A stretch of DNA of 48,042 bases from positions 1-48,042 of the forward strand of contig CAIYNF010000158.1 of assembly GCA_903927505.1 (NCBI GenBank). The letters are read 5' to 3'. The position numbers and the translations under genes were made by a program. Positions within the stretch are counted from its first letter, which is position 1; the number at the start of each line of letters is the position of its first letter. The notes below the pieces were generated by a model. It made no database searches, was not told the DNA's origin, and was given only the letters and a program-made list of their open reading frames with translations. This DNA is from an uncultured Bacteroidota bacterium (GTDB lineage Bacteria > Bacteroidota > Bacteroidia > UKL13-3). Shown here one piece after another: positions 7,765-17,730 of the stretch.

Positions 7765-8904
7765 TTATCCCTTTTTACCTCCAATAGTTAAACGTATGCC
7801 AACTGTGTGCATTCCGTTAAAAATTCGGGTTGGTGCGTAAGAGTAATCTATTGCCATTGCTGTTCCAGTTTTTGTTACAGGCACTTGAAAAGTAGCACCT
7901 GCCCATAAGCCATAAACAGGATTCAAATATTGAGGATCCGACATATTTTTTGAAAATGCTTGCTGATCGCCCATAACATTATAAGCTACGCGTAACATGG
8001 CAGTTTCTTTGTATGAATATTCAGCACCAAAACCATATACATTTGATTGAAATGCATTGTAGTTAAAGTTAAAAGAACCCGTTAAACGATGGTAATAGGT
8101 ATCTGGTGATTTATCTAAACGCATATCATAACCCAAACCAATATTTACCAAAGTAGGTAAATTGAATTTATCTGCAGAGAAATAAGCCTTTCTATCAGCA
8201 CCAGTTGCAGAATTAATTGCACGGAAAGACAAACCTGGACCACGGAAAGTTAAATCCGGACCAATATTTCTCATAGAGATACCTAACCTGAAATCTTCTT
8301 TCTTAATTTTATTTTTCTCTTTCTTTTCTTTGCTAGAGCTCAAAGAAGTTTGGTATTGAACACCAAAATCAAAAGCCATGCCTTGCGCTTTCACGTCCTG
8401 CAAGCCCTCAGAAATCAAGCGAATCAAGAAACCACCCGTAATACTGTTTGAAAACTTCTTGGCATATGAGGCACCAATATTTAACACTTGAGGTGTAAAG
8501 GTAGGCAAGGTTCCATCAGGATTATCGTAGGTAGTAATAGGAATATTACCAAAATCCCATGACGCAAATCCCAAACCAATTACACCACCTTCGCCTTTTT
8601 CTCCAACGGTTTGAGCCAAAGCAAAGTTGTTAATATTAACACCTGCGCCCTGCAAGAAACTCATACGAGAGAAACAAACTTCTGTTTTATTGGTATATGC
8701 CAAACCAGCAATATTCATATTAAAAGATTCGATACCTCTAACAGAAGCAGTATTTGAGCCTCCGTAACCAGAGCTTCTTCCGAAAGGATTAATGTTCAAT
8801 TGTGTTGCACCCGCACCGCCAGAACGGTCTGGGTTTCCTGCGAAGGCATTTGCCGAAACAAACAACATACCAAGCAATCCTAATTTTATAATGTCTTTCT
8901 TCAT
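7765..8904 (-). CDS. porV: PorV/PorQ family outer membrane protein
   Basis: Outer membrane beta-barrel of 379 residues with a signal peptide (cut likely after ANAFA near 22). The mature N-terminus GGAGATQLNINPFGRSSGYGG and the following FNMNIAGLAYTNKTEVCFS block are typical of PorV/LptO, the T9SS shuttle protein that carries cargo to the attachment complex. Alternating strands run to the end. The Lys/Glu-rich loop SSSKEKKEKNKIKKED near 195-210 is unusual. It is the last gene of a three-gene run with the 1290-residue protein (34-bp gap) and a TonB receptor. It may be a dedicated paralogue rather than the general PorV; the symbol is therefore tentative. Confidence 0.75.
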   Translation of the reverse strand: MKKDIIKLGLLGMLFVSANAFAGNPDRSGGAGATQLNINPFGRSSGYGGSNTASVRGIESFNMNIAGLAYTNKTEVCFSRMSFLQGAGVNINNFALAQTVGEKGEGGVIGLGFASWDFGNIPITTYDNPDGTLPTFTPQVLNIGASYAKKFSNSITGGFLIRLISEGLQDVKAQGMAFDFGVQYQTSLSSSKEKKEKNKIKKEDFRLGISMRNIGPDLTFRGPGLSFRAINSATGADRKAYFSADKFNLPTLVNIGLGYDMRLDKSPDTYYHRLTGSFNFNYNAFQSNVYGFGAEYSYKETAMLRVAYNVMGDQQAFSKNMSDPQYLNPVYGLWAGATFQVPVTKTGTAMAIDYSYAPTRIFNGMHTVGIRLTIGGKKG

Positions 8905-8938
8905 TTTACAATTATTAGTAATTTATACTCTCGTCTAA

Positions 8939-11900
8939 TTAGAATGTATCAAAATCCGCAGGACGCATGATTCCGAAAAATTTAATTACACGTTCACCTA
9001 TTCCATCTGCATATACATGCACCAAATAAACGCCACTTGAAATTGGCACACCTGCGTCGTTTTTCAAATTCCAATCCAAATAGGTTTTGCTGTCATCGTC
9101 TTTTTTAATTCTACGAATCAAGAAACCACCTTGGGTATAAATTGAAACCACACATTTTTTAGGTAGGTTAATGATTTTAACTCTGGTGTCTAATTGGTTT
9201 CCTGGATCTTCATAACCTGCATAGGCATAATATGGATTTGGAGTAACAGAAACCATATCCAAAGCAGTTTTACCAGATTCTTTCCCTCCAGCAATTGGCG
9301 CTAAACCAGCAGTAGAGAAAGTATACAATGGCACACCTTTATTTAACAAAGTATCTGTAGCCGTTTGGTTAATTGAAGAATAAGGACGCTTAACATTTAA
9401 GTTAATCTTTACATCACAAGGTAGACTGCCATTTGAAGTTAAATCGCCTAAGAATGTTTTTGGAGAAACCAATGTCATACTCACCCACATTGCTTGAGAA
9501 TAGATATAACGCATATTCAAAGTAACACCTGTACCATTTTCAATTTTGGTATACAACTCATTGTAATTGGCACACTCATCGTAATGCGGACCATTATACA
9601 ACACCGGACCGGTAGGTAAAGTGCGGAATGGTTTTGCCCCCATTACATAAATATGGTGTTTTCCACCCATCATATAATCTAAACCAGCAGGTGTACCTGT
9701 AACCAAATGGCTTGTAGGATTCCAAATCATATCTGTTCCATTTTCTAATGGCAATGATGAATCTTCTGCAAACATGATATTTAAACGCTCGCCCGTTTCT
9801 TTATTAATTGCATAACCAGGGAACCAACTCATACCTGTTCCAGACCCATCTGGTTTACCATCTTTACCAACAGATTGAGATTTTCTTCTGGTCATTTTTG
9901 CTGCACCACCAATTGTTAAGGCAGGGTTTTCTCCAGCTTCAACTACCACACATCTCGACCATTTAGATTTATCAGCTGTAATAACAACTAAAGTACTTCT
10001 TAAATCAGACAATGGGTTATCTGCTGAGTATCCACCACTACTTGCAGCCCAAGCTGGACCATAAGTTGGTTGTGGCGTTATGGCTCTTGCTGCCAAACTA
10101 TATGGAGCCCAAGTACCATCAATTAATTTACTGTATTGTCTTCTAGGGTCGATAGGGCGTTTAGCACCTGATGGACCATCTGCAAAGTCATGCTCGTAAG
10201 GATTTCCAAAGCCAGGAGTACCTGTATTACCAGATCTAATCCAGTTAAATGGAACCAAAGAAGCCATTTCATCTTGTATACCAACCATCCAACGGTCTAC
10301 AGGATTTGCATATTCAATAGTTGCAGATAAAAATCCATTTGCATCATCCGTTGGGTCATCTGGGTGACCAGGACCAACAACTTGACTTACCGTTAAGCTT
10401 AGACCTAAATCTACAAATATTTGCTCATTGTGTCGGTTAATTTTAGCTTCACCTGTATCTACTTTACCTGTGGTCAAATTTGTCAAAGTCCAAATAGTTG
10501 AATCACCTGTTAAGGTATCAGATTTAAATTTAGAACGCGATTGATCAATCATTCTCAATTCAAAATCTGCACTTGGTACTTTAAATGGATCTATTACTTT
10601 AACTATTACAGGACCATTACCTCTAGCAAATGTTGGGTTTGGCACATAGTAAGGAGCTAATAATGCTTTTTCAATACTTTCTTTTGTTAACGACAATGCA
10701 TTTCCGCCATTACCCAATCCTTCAATACGGGTAATTTCTGGGCCATCGCCCCATGAAGTATTTAATACAATACCTTGTTGGTGTGGAGTAGGTTTATGCG
10801 GTGTTCCTGTCCAAACAGTAATACCAGAACCATCCACCATTTTTCTACCTGCCAAATATTGCAAGGCATCGCTGGTACAATTAGTAGCGCTCGCATAAGC
10901 CACCAAAAGGAAATAATAATTTTGGAAGTTAACCAAGCTTTGGTCAGACAATTTAGAGAAAGCATCTTTAGAAATTTTGAAACTATGTCTAATTCCTTTG
11001 TCTTCTCCAGTAACCATAATTTTCTTCACCGATCCTAAATCGGCATCGTTAACAATGTTTACTATTAAACCACTACCATCCAAAATATCACATTGCGCTA
11101 CAGGAATAGCTTCATCTAAATTATATAAATCACTCGGAATTGAATTTTTCTTCAATTGGAAGATTTGGTAACCTTGGAATTTATAAACAGTTTTACTGGT
11201 ACATAAACCTGCCGATGAATCTGAATAATTTTCAGTTGTTTTATAGTTAGTAATGTTTAAGATAATTTCTTTGTCTAGTTCTACCACATCAATTGTAGGT
11301 ACACGAGGACCATCAACAATATTGAAATTGTTTTTGTAAAGTACATATGCTTTATCTGAAGCTTCTTTTAACAAGTTAAATGAACCAGTTGCTCCACCTG
11401 TTGTTGCTCTTGCCCATACAACGGCAACAGTAACTTGGTTTTTAGAACCCGGCAACAAACTAAAGGTACCAGCAGTTTGTAAAAATCTGCGGTCACCCGG
11501 ATTATTTCCAGCAATTCTTTCAGTCCAATCTGCACGGCCAATTGGATCTGTTTTACCAGGGAACATGAAACTAGCAGTATCTGTTCCACCACGGCCATTG
11601 CCACCATAAGTGATATTTAAACCATCTTTCCATCTACCGTTTAGGTAATTCCAATAATGCTCAGGGCGGGTAGGATTACCAGTAATTGAAAAGTCGTTGT
11701 TATAATAAACAAACTTTGTTAAACCAATTTCAGAAGTATCTCCATTTACAATTCTGCGTGGACCTTCAAAGAAGTTTACACCAACGCTAGGTGGGTTCAA
11801 ACCGTAACCTAAAATACCTTCATCGTTATCATCGCCATTATAGCAGATACCTAAGTTTCTTTTTACATCACACTCCACATAGTCATCTGAGTAGTTACCC

Positions 11901-12811
11901 AAATCTGCATCCACCCACTGACCAAAAATACAGCTATCAATAACCTCAGTACTGCGGTTATAAATGGTTGTACGGTAGAAAGTCATGTTATTGATTTCAT
12001 CATTGGTAGAATAAGCAAAACTTTGTGTGTGCATTTCCAAACCAATTGGCAAACCTTCGGTTTCTGAGTGAATATTTCCTTTATCGTTGTAAATAGTATA
12101 CAACATCATGTCAGGAATATTCTTCAAATTATCTTGTTCAAAAGTTGGGAAGTCGCCACCATCTGCAGGATTGTAAGTACCACTTACGTCTGCATCATAA
12201 TAAGGAGCTAGGTATGTAGCCTCACCTGTTACAATTGGACCATCAGGTGATTGCACGTTACCGTTTCCTGGCCAGCTTAAAATAACCTCACTAGGCTCTT
12301 TGCTTTCAATTGGTTGGTTTTGAAATTCTTCAATTTCAGCCAAAGTAATTTTCCAGATTTTGTCGTAGAATTTGCAACGAGCAGCAGCAATAGATGCAGA
12401 ACCGTCGGTTTGTAAAGCACCTGGGTAATAATCACTACCACTTTGACGGTAGGTTTGCGCTGCAATGCGCAAGTTCCCTTGTGTTACACCACCAATCCAT
12501 AATGCACCAGAGAACAAAGAGTTCTTTGAGGTATTACCTGGTTCAACCTTAGGAATTTCATATTTGGCATTTTGCAAATTCCACCACATATCACCACCAT
12601 TTAAGATAGTAGTTCTAACGTTGTTAAGATCTAAATCTTTTTGCTGTGTTGCTGCTGCACAACCGGCACCCATTTTGTGCAAATTTGGCTGAGCACTTTT
12701 TCTTAGCATTCCAATATTCTCTTTGGCAAAACCTGCGTGGCTTGCAAAAAGCAATCCAAGCGCCACTAGAGACGTTTTAATAAAACTGGTATTCATCTTA
12801 TTCATGGTCAT
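8939..12811 (-). CDS. Large exported protein of 1290 residues, T9SS-associated, function unknown
   Basis: Probably a cell-surface or outer-membrane-associated protein. A signal peptide is visible (SLVALGLLFASHAGFA, cut near 29). The body is beta-rich with many aromatic and Gly/Asn/Asp positions (FSGALWIGG near 100; a repeated style of YGGNGRGG and SGAKRP loops), and no catalytic motif was recognised. The C-terminus has a FlgD/T9SS-like fold: VSVTPNPYYAYAGYE, then IYTQGGFLIRRI and ISSGVYLVHVYADG. It ends in RPADFDTF instead of the basic type A tail, so it may not be processed as normal T9SS cargo. It is flanked by a TonB receptor upstream (29-bp gap) and a PorV-like protein downstream, which suggests a joint surface complex. 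Confidence 0.8.
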   Translation of the reverse strand: MTMNKMNTSFIKTSLVALGLLFASHAGFAKENIGMLRKSAQPNLHKMGAGCAAATQQKDLDLNNVRTTILNGGDMWWNLQNAKYEIPKVEPGNTSKNSLFSGALWIGGVTQGNLRIAAQTYRQSGSDYYPGALQTDGSASIAAARCKFYDKIWKITLAEIEEFQNQPIESKEPSEVILSWPGNGNVQSPDGPIVTGEATYLAPYYDADVSGTYNPADGGDFPTFEQDNLKNIPDMMLYTIYNDKGNIHSETEGLPIGLEMHTQSFAYSTNDEINNMTFYRTTIYNRSTEVIDSCIFGQWVDADLGNYSDDYVECDVKRNLGICYNGDDNDEGILGYGLNPPSVGVNFFEGPRRIVNGDTSEIGLTKFVYYNNDFSITGNPTRPEHYWNYLNGRWKDGLNITYGGNGRGGTDTASFMFPGKTDPIGRADWTERIAGNNPGDRRFLQTAGTFSLLPGSKNQVTVAVVWARATTGGATGSFNLLKEASDKAYVLYKNNFNIVDGPRVPTIDVVELDKEIILNITNYKTTENYSDSSAGLCTSKTVYKFQGYQIFQLKKNSIPSDLYNLDEAIPVAQCDILDGSGLIVNIVNDADLGSVKKIMVTGEDKGIRHSFKISKDAFSKLSDQSLVNFQNYYFLLVAYASATNCTSDALQYLAGRKMVDGSGITVWTGTPHKPTPHQQGIVLNTSWGDGPEITRIEGLGNGGNALSLTKESIEKALLAPYYVPNPTFARGNGPVIVKVIDPFKVPSADFELRMIDQSRSKFKSDTLTGDSTIWTLTNLTTGKVDTGEAKINRHNEQIFVDLGLSLTVSQVVGPGHPDDPTDDANGFLSATIEYANPVDRWMVGIQDEMASLVPFNWIRSGNTGTPGFGNPYEHDFADGPSGAKRPIDPRRQYSKLIDGTWAPYSLAARAITPQPTYGPAWAASSGGYSADNPLSDLRSTLVVITADKSKWSRCVVVEAGENPALTIGGAAKMTRRKSQSVGKDGKPDGSGTGMSWFPGYAINKETGERLNIMFAEDSSLPLENGTDMIWNPTSHLVTGTPAGLDYMMGGKHHIYVMGAKPFRTLPTGPVLYNGPHYDECANYNELYTKIENGTGVTLNMRYIYSQAMWVSMTLVSPKTFLGDLTSNGSLPCDVKINLNVKRPYSSINQTATDTLLNKGVPLYTFSTAGLAPIAGGKESGKTALDMVSVTPNPYYAYAGYEDPGNQLDTRVKIINLPKKCVVSIYTQGGFLIRRIKKDDDSKTYLDWNLKNDAGVPISSGVYLVHVYADGIGERVIKFFGIMRPADFDTF

Positions 12812-12840
12812 TTTCTTTTTCTTTTTTTAAACAATATGGT

Positions 12841-15800
12841 TTAGAAATATAAAGCCAAACCTAAACGCGTTAACCTAGGCAACATAAATCTGTCTGGGTT
12901 AATCATTCTGATATTGTATAAGTCAACATAAGACTGCTGATTGGTTGCAACCTCTTTTTGTTCTTGTGAAGCTGGTGAAGCCAAAAATCCATCATTATAG
13001 GCAGAACCGGTATAACGGTATACTGAAGTTACATTTGCTGTGTTCAATAAGTTTTGAACCATTACAAAGGCACGCAATCTATATACTGTTGTAGAACCAT
13101 CTATTTTCTTTTGTTTGAAAATAAAGTTTTTATCAATGTTCAAATCAACGTTTATCTGTGCTGGTAAATTTGCCCCGTTTGGAGTTCCTTTTACCGGGCT
13201 TCTCACAACCACGCCACTTTGCACACCACCTGGTGTTGGGTTTAAATCTTGGGTATATGGACGGCCAGAGTATGATGTAAAAATAAAGTTGAAACCAGCA
13301 TTTTCAAAAATTTTCTTGCCATTTACAATTGGACCATTGTATTCTTTTCCTTCTTTATAATGGTAGTCGAAAATAGCTTTGAAAGTATGACGGGTATCAA
13401 AATCCAATGGAATTAATGTACGCAATGATGGCATACCTACTTGGATCAATGCACTTGCCGAGTTGGCGTTTGAACCAGTTCCATCTGCAAACATCAATTG
13501 GTAATTGGCAGTAATAGTTACATTGCCTAAATCTCTCACATTGTATTCTAATCCTAAACTTTTTGTAGTTGAAAAGTCTAAGTTACCATAAGTGGTATAA
13601 TCATTTGGCCAAGATTGTACATAACGGTACAATTGCTCTAGGTTCTTAATTTCACTGTATGAAGCAATAATAGACAATGCGGCATCTTGACCAATTTGTT
13701 GACGGAAACCAATTTCATAATCGGTTTTTTGACGCATTTTCAAATTTGGATTGGCAATGGCGCCACCACTCAAACGATTTTGCAAATAGAAATAATCATC
13801 AATCTGACCAACATTGGCTCCTGGTCTTTGGGTTAAGATATCATAAGTACCAAAGAACTGAGAAGTTGTTGAAATTGGGAATGAGAACCAGATACGAGGT
13901 AAAATTTTCAAATCTGGTTTATAATCTGTAAACGAAGAGGCTGTAGGTAATTGAGGATTTTTAGGATCAACCAAATAAGGCATATTTCTGTTTGTTCCTG
14001 CATCACGTGCAATTTGTTGCGGATCAGAAATTGGATTACCATTTCTATCATACCATTTGTTACCATCACGGTAACCCATGAATTTTACATTCGACATATC
14101 ACCCAATTGTTGGTCTGGGTCTTTGTTGATATAAGGAACAAAATTATCGCCAATAGTGGTAGGAATGTTAGCAGCATCAGCAAATCCTTTTGCTTTTGCT
14201 TCGCCAACTGAATACAAAGGAACCATTGAATATGGATCTTTTAATACAGATTGGTTCGCATCAAAACGCTCCATACGCACACCCACACGAACAATTAAAT
14301 CTTTAAATACAAACTTGTCTTGAATCCAAGCTGCAAAATAAGTTGGTTGATAAGCCGGCAATAAACGCTTAGATGGGTCGTTTAAGAAATCTTCAATGCT
14401 CGGACGTTTTCTAGTAATATTACCTAAATGGTCATATCCGCTATAACTTACAATTGAATTACCATTGTTTAACAACTCGCTTGCATTAAACATATCCAAT
14501 GAGTAATCAGATGGTTTGTATGAGTTCACATCTAAGTATGAATATTTGTCAATTGGCTTGCCATAAGCATCAACCGCACCTTGAGCGATTAACTTATCGC
14601 GGAAGTTTTTATCGAAATTGGTTTGCTCATCGCTGATGATTTTTCTTCTAAAATCAACTGTATCGCTGAAAACACCATTTTGGTCAAATCTTAAGGTATA
14701 ACCGTTTGAATCTAATCCAGAGAACTGACGGTTAGCATATAAACGCATCACCCCCCATAAACTATTTGCACCCAATCCATAACTTCTGTTGAAACGTTGC
14801 TCTAAGTTCAAGCCCATTTGGAACTCATGTTTGGCTTTCGGATTGCTTTTTGGTGCAACGGTAAATTCACTTTGAATATATAAATTAAAAGTTTCACCCA
14901 TCGATTTGCTGTAACCAGCTTGTTGCGAACCAACATTAGCAAACATTGAAGAGTAAATACCATTTGGGGCATCTCCATTAATTAAACCACCTACTTGGCG
15001 AACAGTACCTAAGTTTCTGATATTGTTTGCTCCAAAATAGTCATAAACAGAACGGGTATAATTTCCACGAACTTCATTGTAGTTTTTGTCTTGGTCGAAA
15101 GTATAAAGGGTATCTCTAAAACCAGTATGACGGTAATAGTCTGTTAAATATAAGGTATTACCGTTTACACTAAAGGTATCGGGCCTGTCATTTATACCTT
15201 TAATTACGCGTGCGTAATTTGGTGCAGAATAGGTAGTAAACTTACCTACATAACCATAGTCGAAATAGTTTTTGCCGAAATCGGCATCCATAGATTCGCC
15301 ATAACCTCTTTCGTATGATAAACGCACAGAATAATAAGCATTGCTAATAGATGAAGGCTTTTTAGCTGCGCCGTCCTCGTCTTTTTTATCATTTTTAAAT
15401 GTTTGCGTAAACTGCAAAAATGTTCTAACGGTATAACCTCTAGAAAAACCATTCTTATCTGAATTTAACAAAGAACTATAAGAGTTCCATCCCAATCCTT
15501 GGTTATAGTTACCATAATAACCCAAACGTACATTGATATTGCTTGTTGGTTGAAAGTTAAAGTTACCATTGATATTAGCACTGGTAGAATAAACATTTTG
15601 GCGAACCGAAACTTTTTCTAAATCGTTTTTGGTGATGTATTCAGCAGCAGGAAACAAAGTACCCAATGCCCCTGGCACCAGAGGCGTTCCTTGAATTTGT
15701 TTCATTTTATCAGCTTTCACTTTGTATAAATCTACAGCCGATAAACTCTTAGAATAGGTAATATCTCCAGAAATTAAAAAACCTACAATAACACGTTCTT

Positions 15801-16623
15801 CATTTCCTCTACCTTTATTAATGGTTTTAATAGGGCCAGAAACAAAACCTTGAAAGTTATTGTATTGGCTATTGTCTAAATATCCAGTGAAAGGAGAAGC
15901 TGAAGTAATTTCAAAACCTCTGTTGAAATTTTTTGTAGGAGCCTTAGTTGTAATACTAATTGCACCACCCACAAAGTCGCCATATTGCGCAGGCGTACCA
16001 CCTGTAATAACCTGAATTTGATCAATGGCATTGGCAGGAATACTTGCAGCACCAGCATTTACGCGCACGCCATCAATATAATAAGCAGTACCATCTGCAC
16101 GTGCTCCACGGAAATTTGGTGTACTACCACCGCGGGTGTCTACCCCTAAAGTTGTACCAGCAATAGAGTTCACAGAACGCGTACCCAATGCCAAAATTTC
16201 TTTGGTAGTTTTCACATCGCCTTTTACCCCTCCTGGATCAACCAATTGCTTTTTGAAAGTAACTTTTACTTCCTTGTAAATGTTACCATCTGAAGGTTCC
16301 ATGCTAAAATTAACAAAACGGTCACCCTCTGGCTCAACTGTAATGTTTTCAATTACAGAATTGTTGTAACCTATATAGGTAGCATATAAGTCATACTCGC
16401 CTGGCTGTAAGGTTTTAACAACAAACCCTCCATCATCATCCGTTTTGGCAGTACCTTTTACCACACCATTTAACTTAACGGTGATACTCACAAAATCCAT
16501 AGGTTTTTTGGTTTTGCCATCTTTTACCGTACCACGGATGGTACCCATACCCGATTGGGCATAAAGGGCAAATTGGAAGCCAAAAAGAACCACGAGCAAA
16601 ATGTATATTTTCTTCATTGACAT
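12841..16623 (-). CDS. TonB-dependent receptor with carboxypeptidase-regulatory-like N-domain
   Basis: Outer membrane receptor of 1260 residues. Order: signal peptide (ILLVVLFGFQFALYAQ, cut near 22), a CarboxypepD_reg-like beta-sandwich (TIRGTVKDGKTKKPMDFVSI to about 112), a plug domain from about 125 (SVNSIAGTTLGVDTRGG, YYIDGVRV, IDQIQVITGGTPAQYGDFVGGAISI), and a long 22-strand barrel ending in LGLALYF with a terminal Phe. A downstream SusD-like gene is absent, so it is not a canonical SusC/D pair. First gene of the run with the 1290-residue protein and the PorV-like protein. The second ATG (MKKIY) is an equally possible start. Ligand unknown. Confidence 0.88.
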   Translation of the reverse strand: MSMKKIYILLVVLFGFQFALYAQSGMGTIRGTVKDGKTKKPMDFVSITVKLNGVVKGTAKTDDDGGFVVKTLQPGEYDLYATYIGYNNSVIENITVEPEGDRFVNFSMEPSDGNIYKEVKVTFKKQLVDPGGVKGDVKTTKEILALGTRSVNSIAGTTLGVDTRGGSTPNFRGARADGTAYYIDGVRVNAGAASIPANAIDQIQVITGGTPAQYGDFVGGAISITTKAPTKNFNRGFEITSASPFTGYLDNSQYNNFQGFVSGPIKTINKGRGNEERVIVGFLISGDITYSKSLSAVDLYKVKADKMKQIQGTPLVPGALGTLFPAAEYITKNDLEKVSVRQNVYSTSANINGNFNFQPTSNINVRLGYYGNYNQGLGWNSYSSLLNSDKNGFSRGYTVRTFLQFTQTFKNDKKDEDGAAKKPSSISNAYYSVRLSYERGYGESMDADFGKNYFDYGYVGKFTTYSAPNYARVIKGINDRPDTFSVNGNTLYLTDYYRHTGFRDTLYTFDQDKNYNEVRGNYTRSVYDYFGANNIRNLGTVRQVGGLINGDAPNGIYSSMFANVGSQQAGYSKSMGETFNLYIQSEFTVAPKSNPKAKHEFQMGLNLEQRFNRSYGLGANSLWGVMRLYANRQFSGLDSNGYTLRFDQNGVFSDTVDFRRKIISDEQTNFDKNFRDKLIAQGAVDAYGKPIDKYSYLDVNSYKPSDYSLDMFNASELLNNGNSIVSYSGYDHLGNITRKRPSIEDFLNDPSKRLLPAYQPTYFAAWIQDKFVFKDLIVRVGVRMERFDANQSVLKDPYSMVPLYSVGEAKAKGFADAANIPTTIGDNFVPYINKDPDQQLGDMSNVKFMGYRDGNKWYDRNGNPISDPQQIARDAGTNRNMPYLVDPKNPQLPTASSFTDYKPDLKILPRIWFSFPISTTSQFFGTYDILTQRPGANVGQIDDYFYLQNRLSGGAIANPNLKMRQKTDYEIGFRQQIGQDAALSIIASYSEIKNLEQLYRYVQSWPNDYTTYGNLDFSTTKSLGLEYNVRDLGNVTITANYQLMFADGTGSNANSASALIQVGMPSLRTLIPLDFDTRHTFKAIFDYHYKEGKEYNGPIVNGKKIFENAGFNFIFTSYSGRPYTQDLNPTPGGVQSGVVVRSPVKGTPNGANLPAQINVDLNIDKNFIFKQKKIDGSTTVYRLRAFVMVQNLLNTANVTSVYRYTGSAYNDGFLASPASQEQKEVATNQQSYVDLYNIRMINPDRFMLPRLTRLGLALYF

Positions 16624-16726
16624 AGAATTTACTATTTAGAAACAATTATTTAAGAGCGGTAAAATAAAGTAGTTATATTGAAAATAACAATATCTATTTA
16701 CGGACGAATGCCTTTTGGGGATATTT

Positions 16727-17686
16727 TTAGCTAAAAGTGAGCAACTTAAGCAATAAAACGTTGGAAATTTTGTGATAACTTTCTTTGGTCCACCCCCCAA
16801 TATGAGGTGTAAGTATCACTTTTTCGTTTTGTGACAAATAAGTAAACTCCTCAAATTCGGTCGAATTTAGATTTTTCAAATCCTCATTTTCGAGCACATC
16901 CAATGCACATGAATTAATTTTTCCAATTTTTAAAGCTTCAATTAAAGCATTTGTATGAACTACTTTTCCTCTGCTCAAATTTAAAAGGGTAAAATCTTTT
17001 TTAAACTGCGCAATTTTGGTTCGATCCAAATAGTACTTTGTTTCACTTGTTAATGGCACGTGAAAGGAAAGAATATCTGCCGCTTCATAAATTTCTTCCC
17101 AATTACTTTCTTTCACTATTGCCGAACCAAAACCATGCAAATATTTATCGTAAGCGAGTATTTGAACGCCCATGCCACTTAACTTTTGTGCAAATGCTTT
17201 TCCTGTATTTCCATAACCAATTATGGCAATGGTTTTTCCTGCCAATTCCACACCTCTATTTGCTTCTCTTAGCCATATCTTTTGCCTCACTTCAAAAAAG
17301 GCTTTAGCCAACTTATTATTGAGCATTAGCAACAAACCTAAAGCATGCTCTCCAACAGCATCTGAATTGGCTTCTCCAGCATTTACGCAAGTGATGTTTT
17401 GGGCATTTGCCAATTCCAAATCTATGTTGTCTAAACCTGCTCCTGCACGCGCAATAATTTTCAAATCTTTTGCAGCATTTAGTAGCTCAAAATCTACAGT
17501 GGTTTTGCTTCGAATAATTAATACTTGTTTGCCTGGCAAATTTGCAATTATTTCTCCCCTGTCTGCATCCGGTAAATAAAGAACATTACATCCAACCTCA
17601 CACAAGCCTTCTGGCAAACATGCATGCACGTCATCTACAATTAAGACATTCATACCCGCCATCCAACTATTTATCTTACCTAACAT
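16727..17686 (-). CDS. D-2-hydroxyacid dehydrogenase (phosphoglycerate dehydrogenase-like)
   Basis: NAD-dependent oxidoreductase of 319 residues, probably acting on a 2-hydroxyacid such as 3-phosphoglycerate. The Rossmann motif GYGNTG is at 157-162 with the NAD-specific D180, and the catalytic triad can be read as R239 (LSRGKVV), E266 (LDVLENED) and H295 (LTPHIGG). It lacks the C-terminal ACT regulatory domain of long SerA proteins. The start is uncertain: MNVLIVDD at residue 12 fits the family better than the first ATG. It precedes the TonB receptor on the same strand after rsmA but the 103-bp gap suggests separate transcription from the receptor. Confidence 0.85.
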   Translation of the reverse strand: MLGKINSWMAGMNVLIVDDVHACLPEGLCEVGCNVLYLPDADRGEIIANLPGKQVLIIRSKTTVDFELLNAAKDLKIIARAGAGLDNIDLELANAQNITCVNAGEANSDAVGEHALGLLLMLNNKLAKAFFEVRQKIWLREANRGVELAGKTIAIIGYGNTGKAFAQKLSGMGVQILAYDKYLHGFGSAIVKESNWEEIYEAADILSFHVPLTSETKYYLDRTKIAQFKKDFTLLNLSRGKVVHTNALIEALKIGKINSCALDVLENEDLKNLNSTEFEEFTYLSQNEKVILTPHIGGWTKESYHKISNVLLLKLLTFS

Positions 17687-17730
17687 TTTAATAGTAATTA
17701 ATTCTTACAAATTGGTTGCACCGCCCCTTT

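Noticed and set aside
12841..16623. SusC-type receptor with SusD partner
   Set aside because: No SusD-like lipoprotein follows; the next genes are a large exported protein and a PorV-like barrel.
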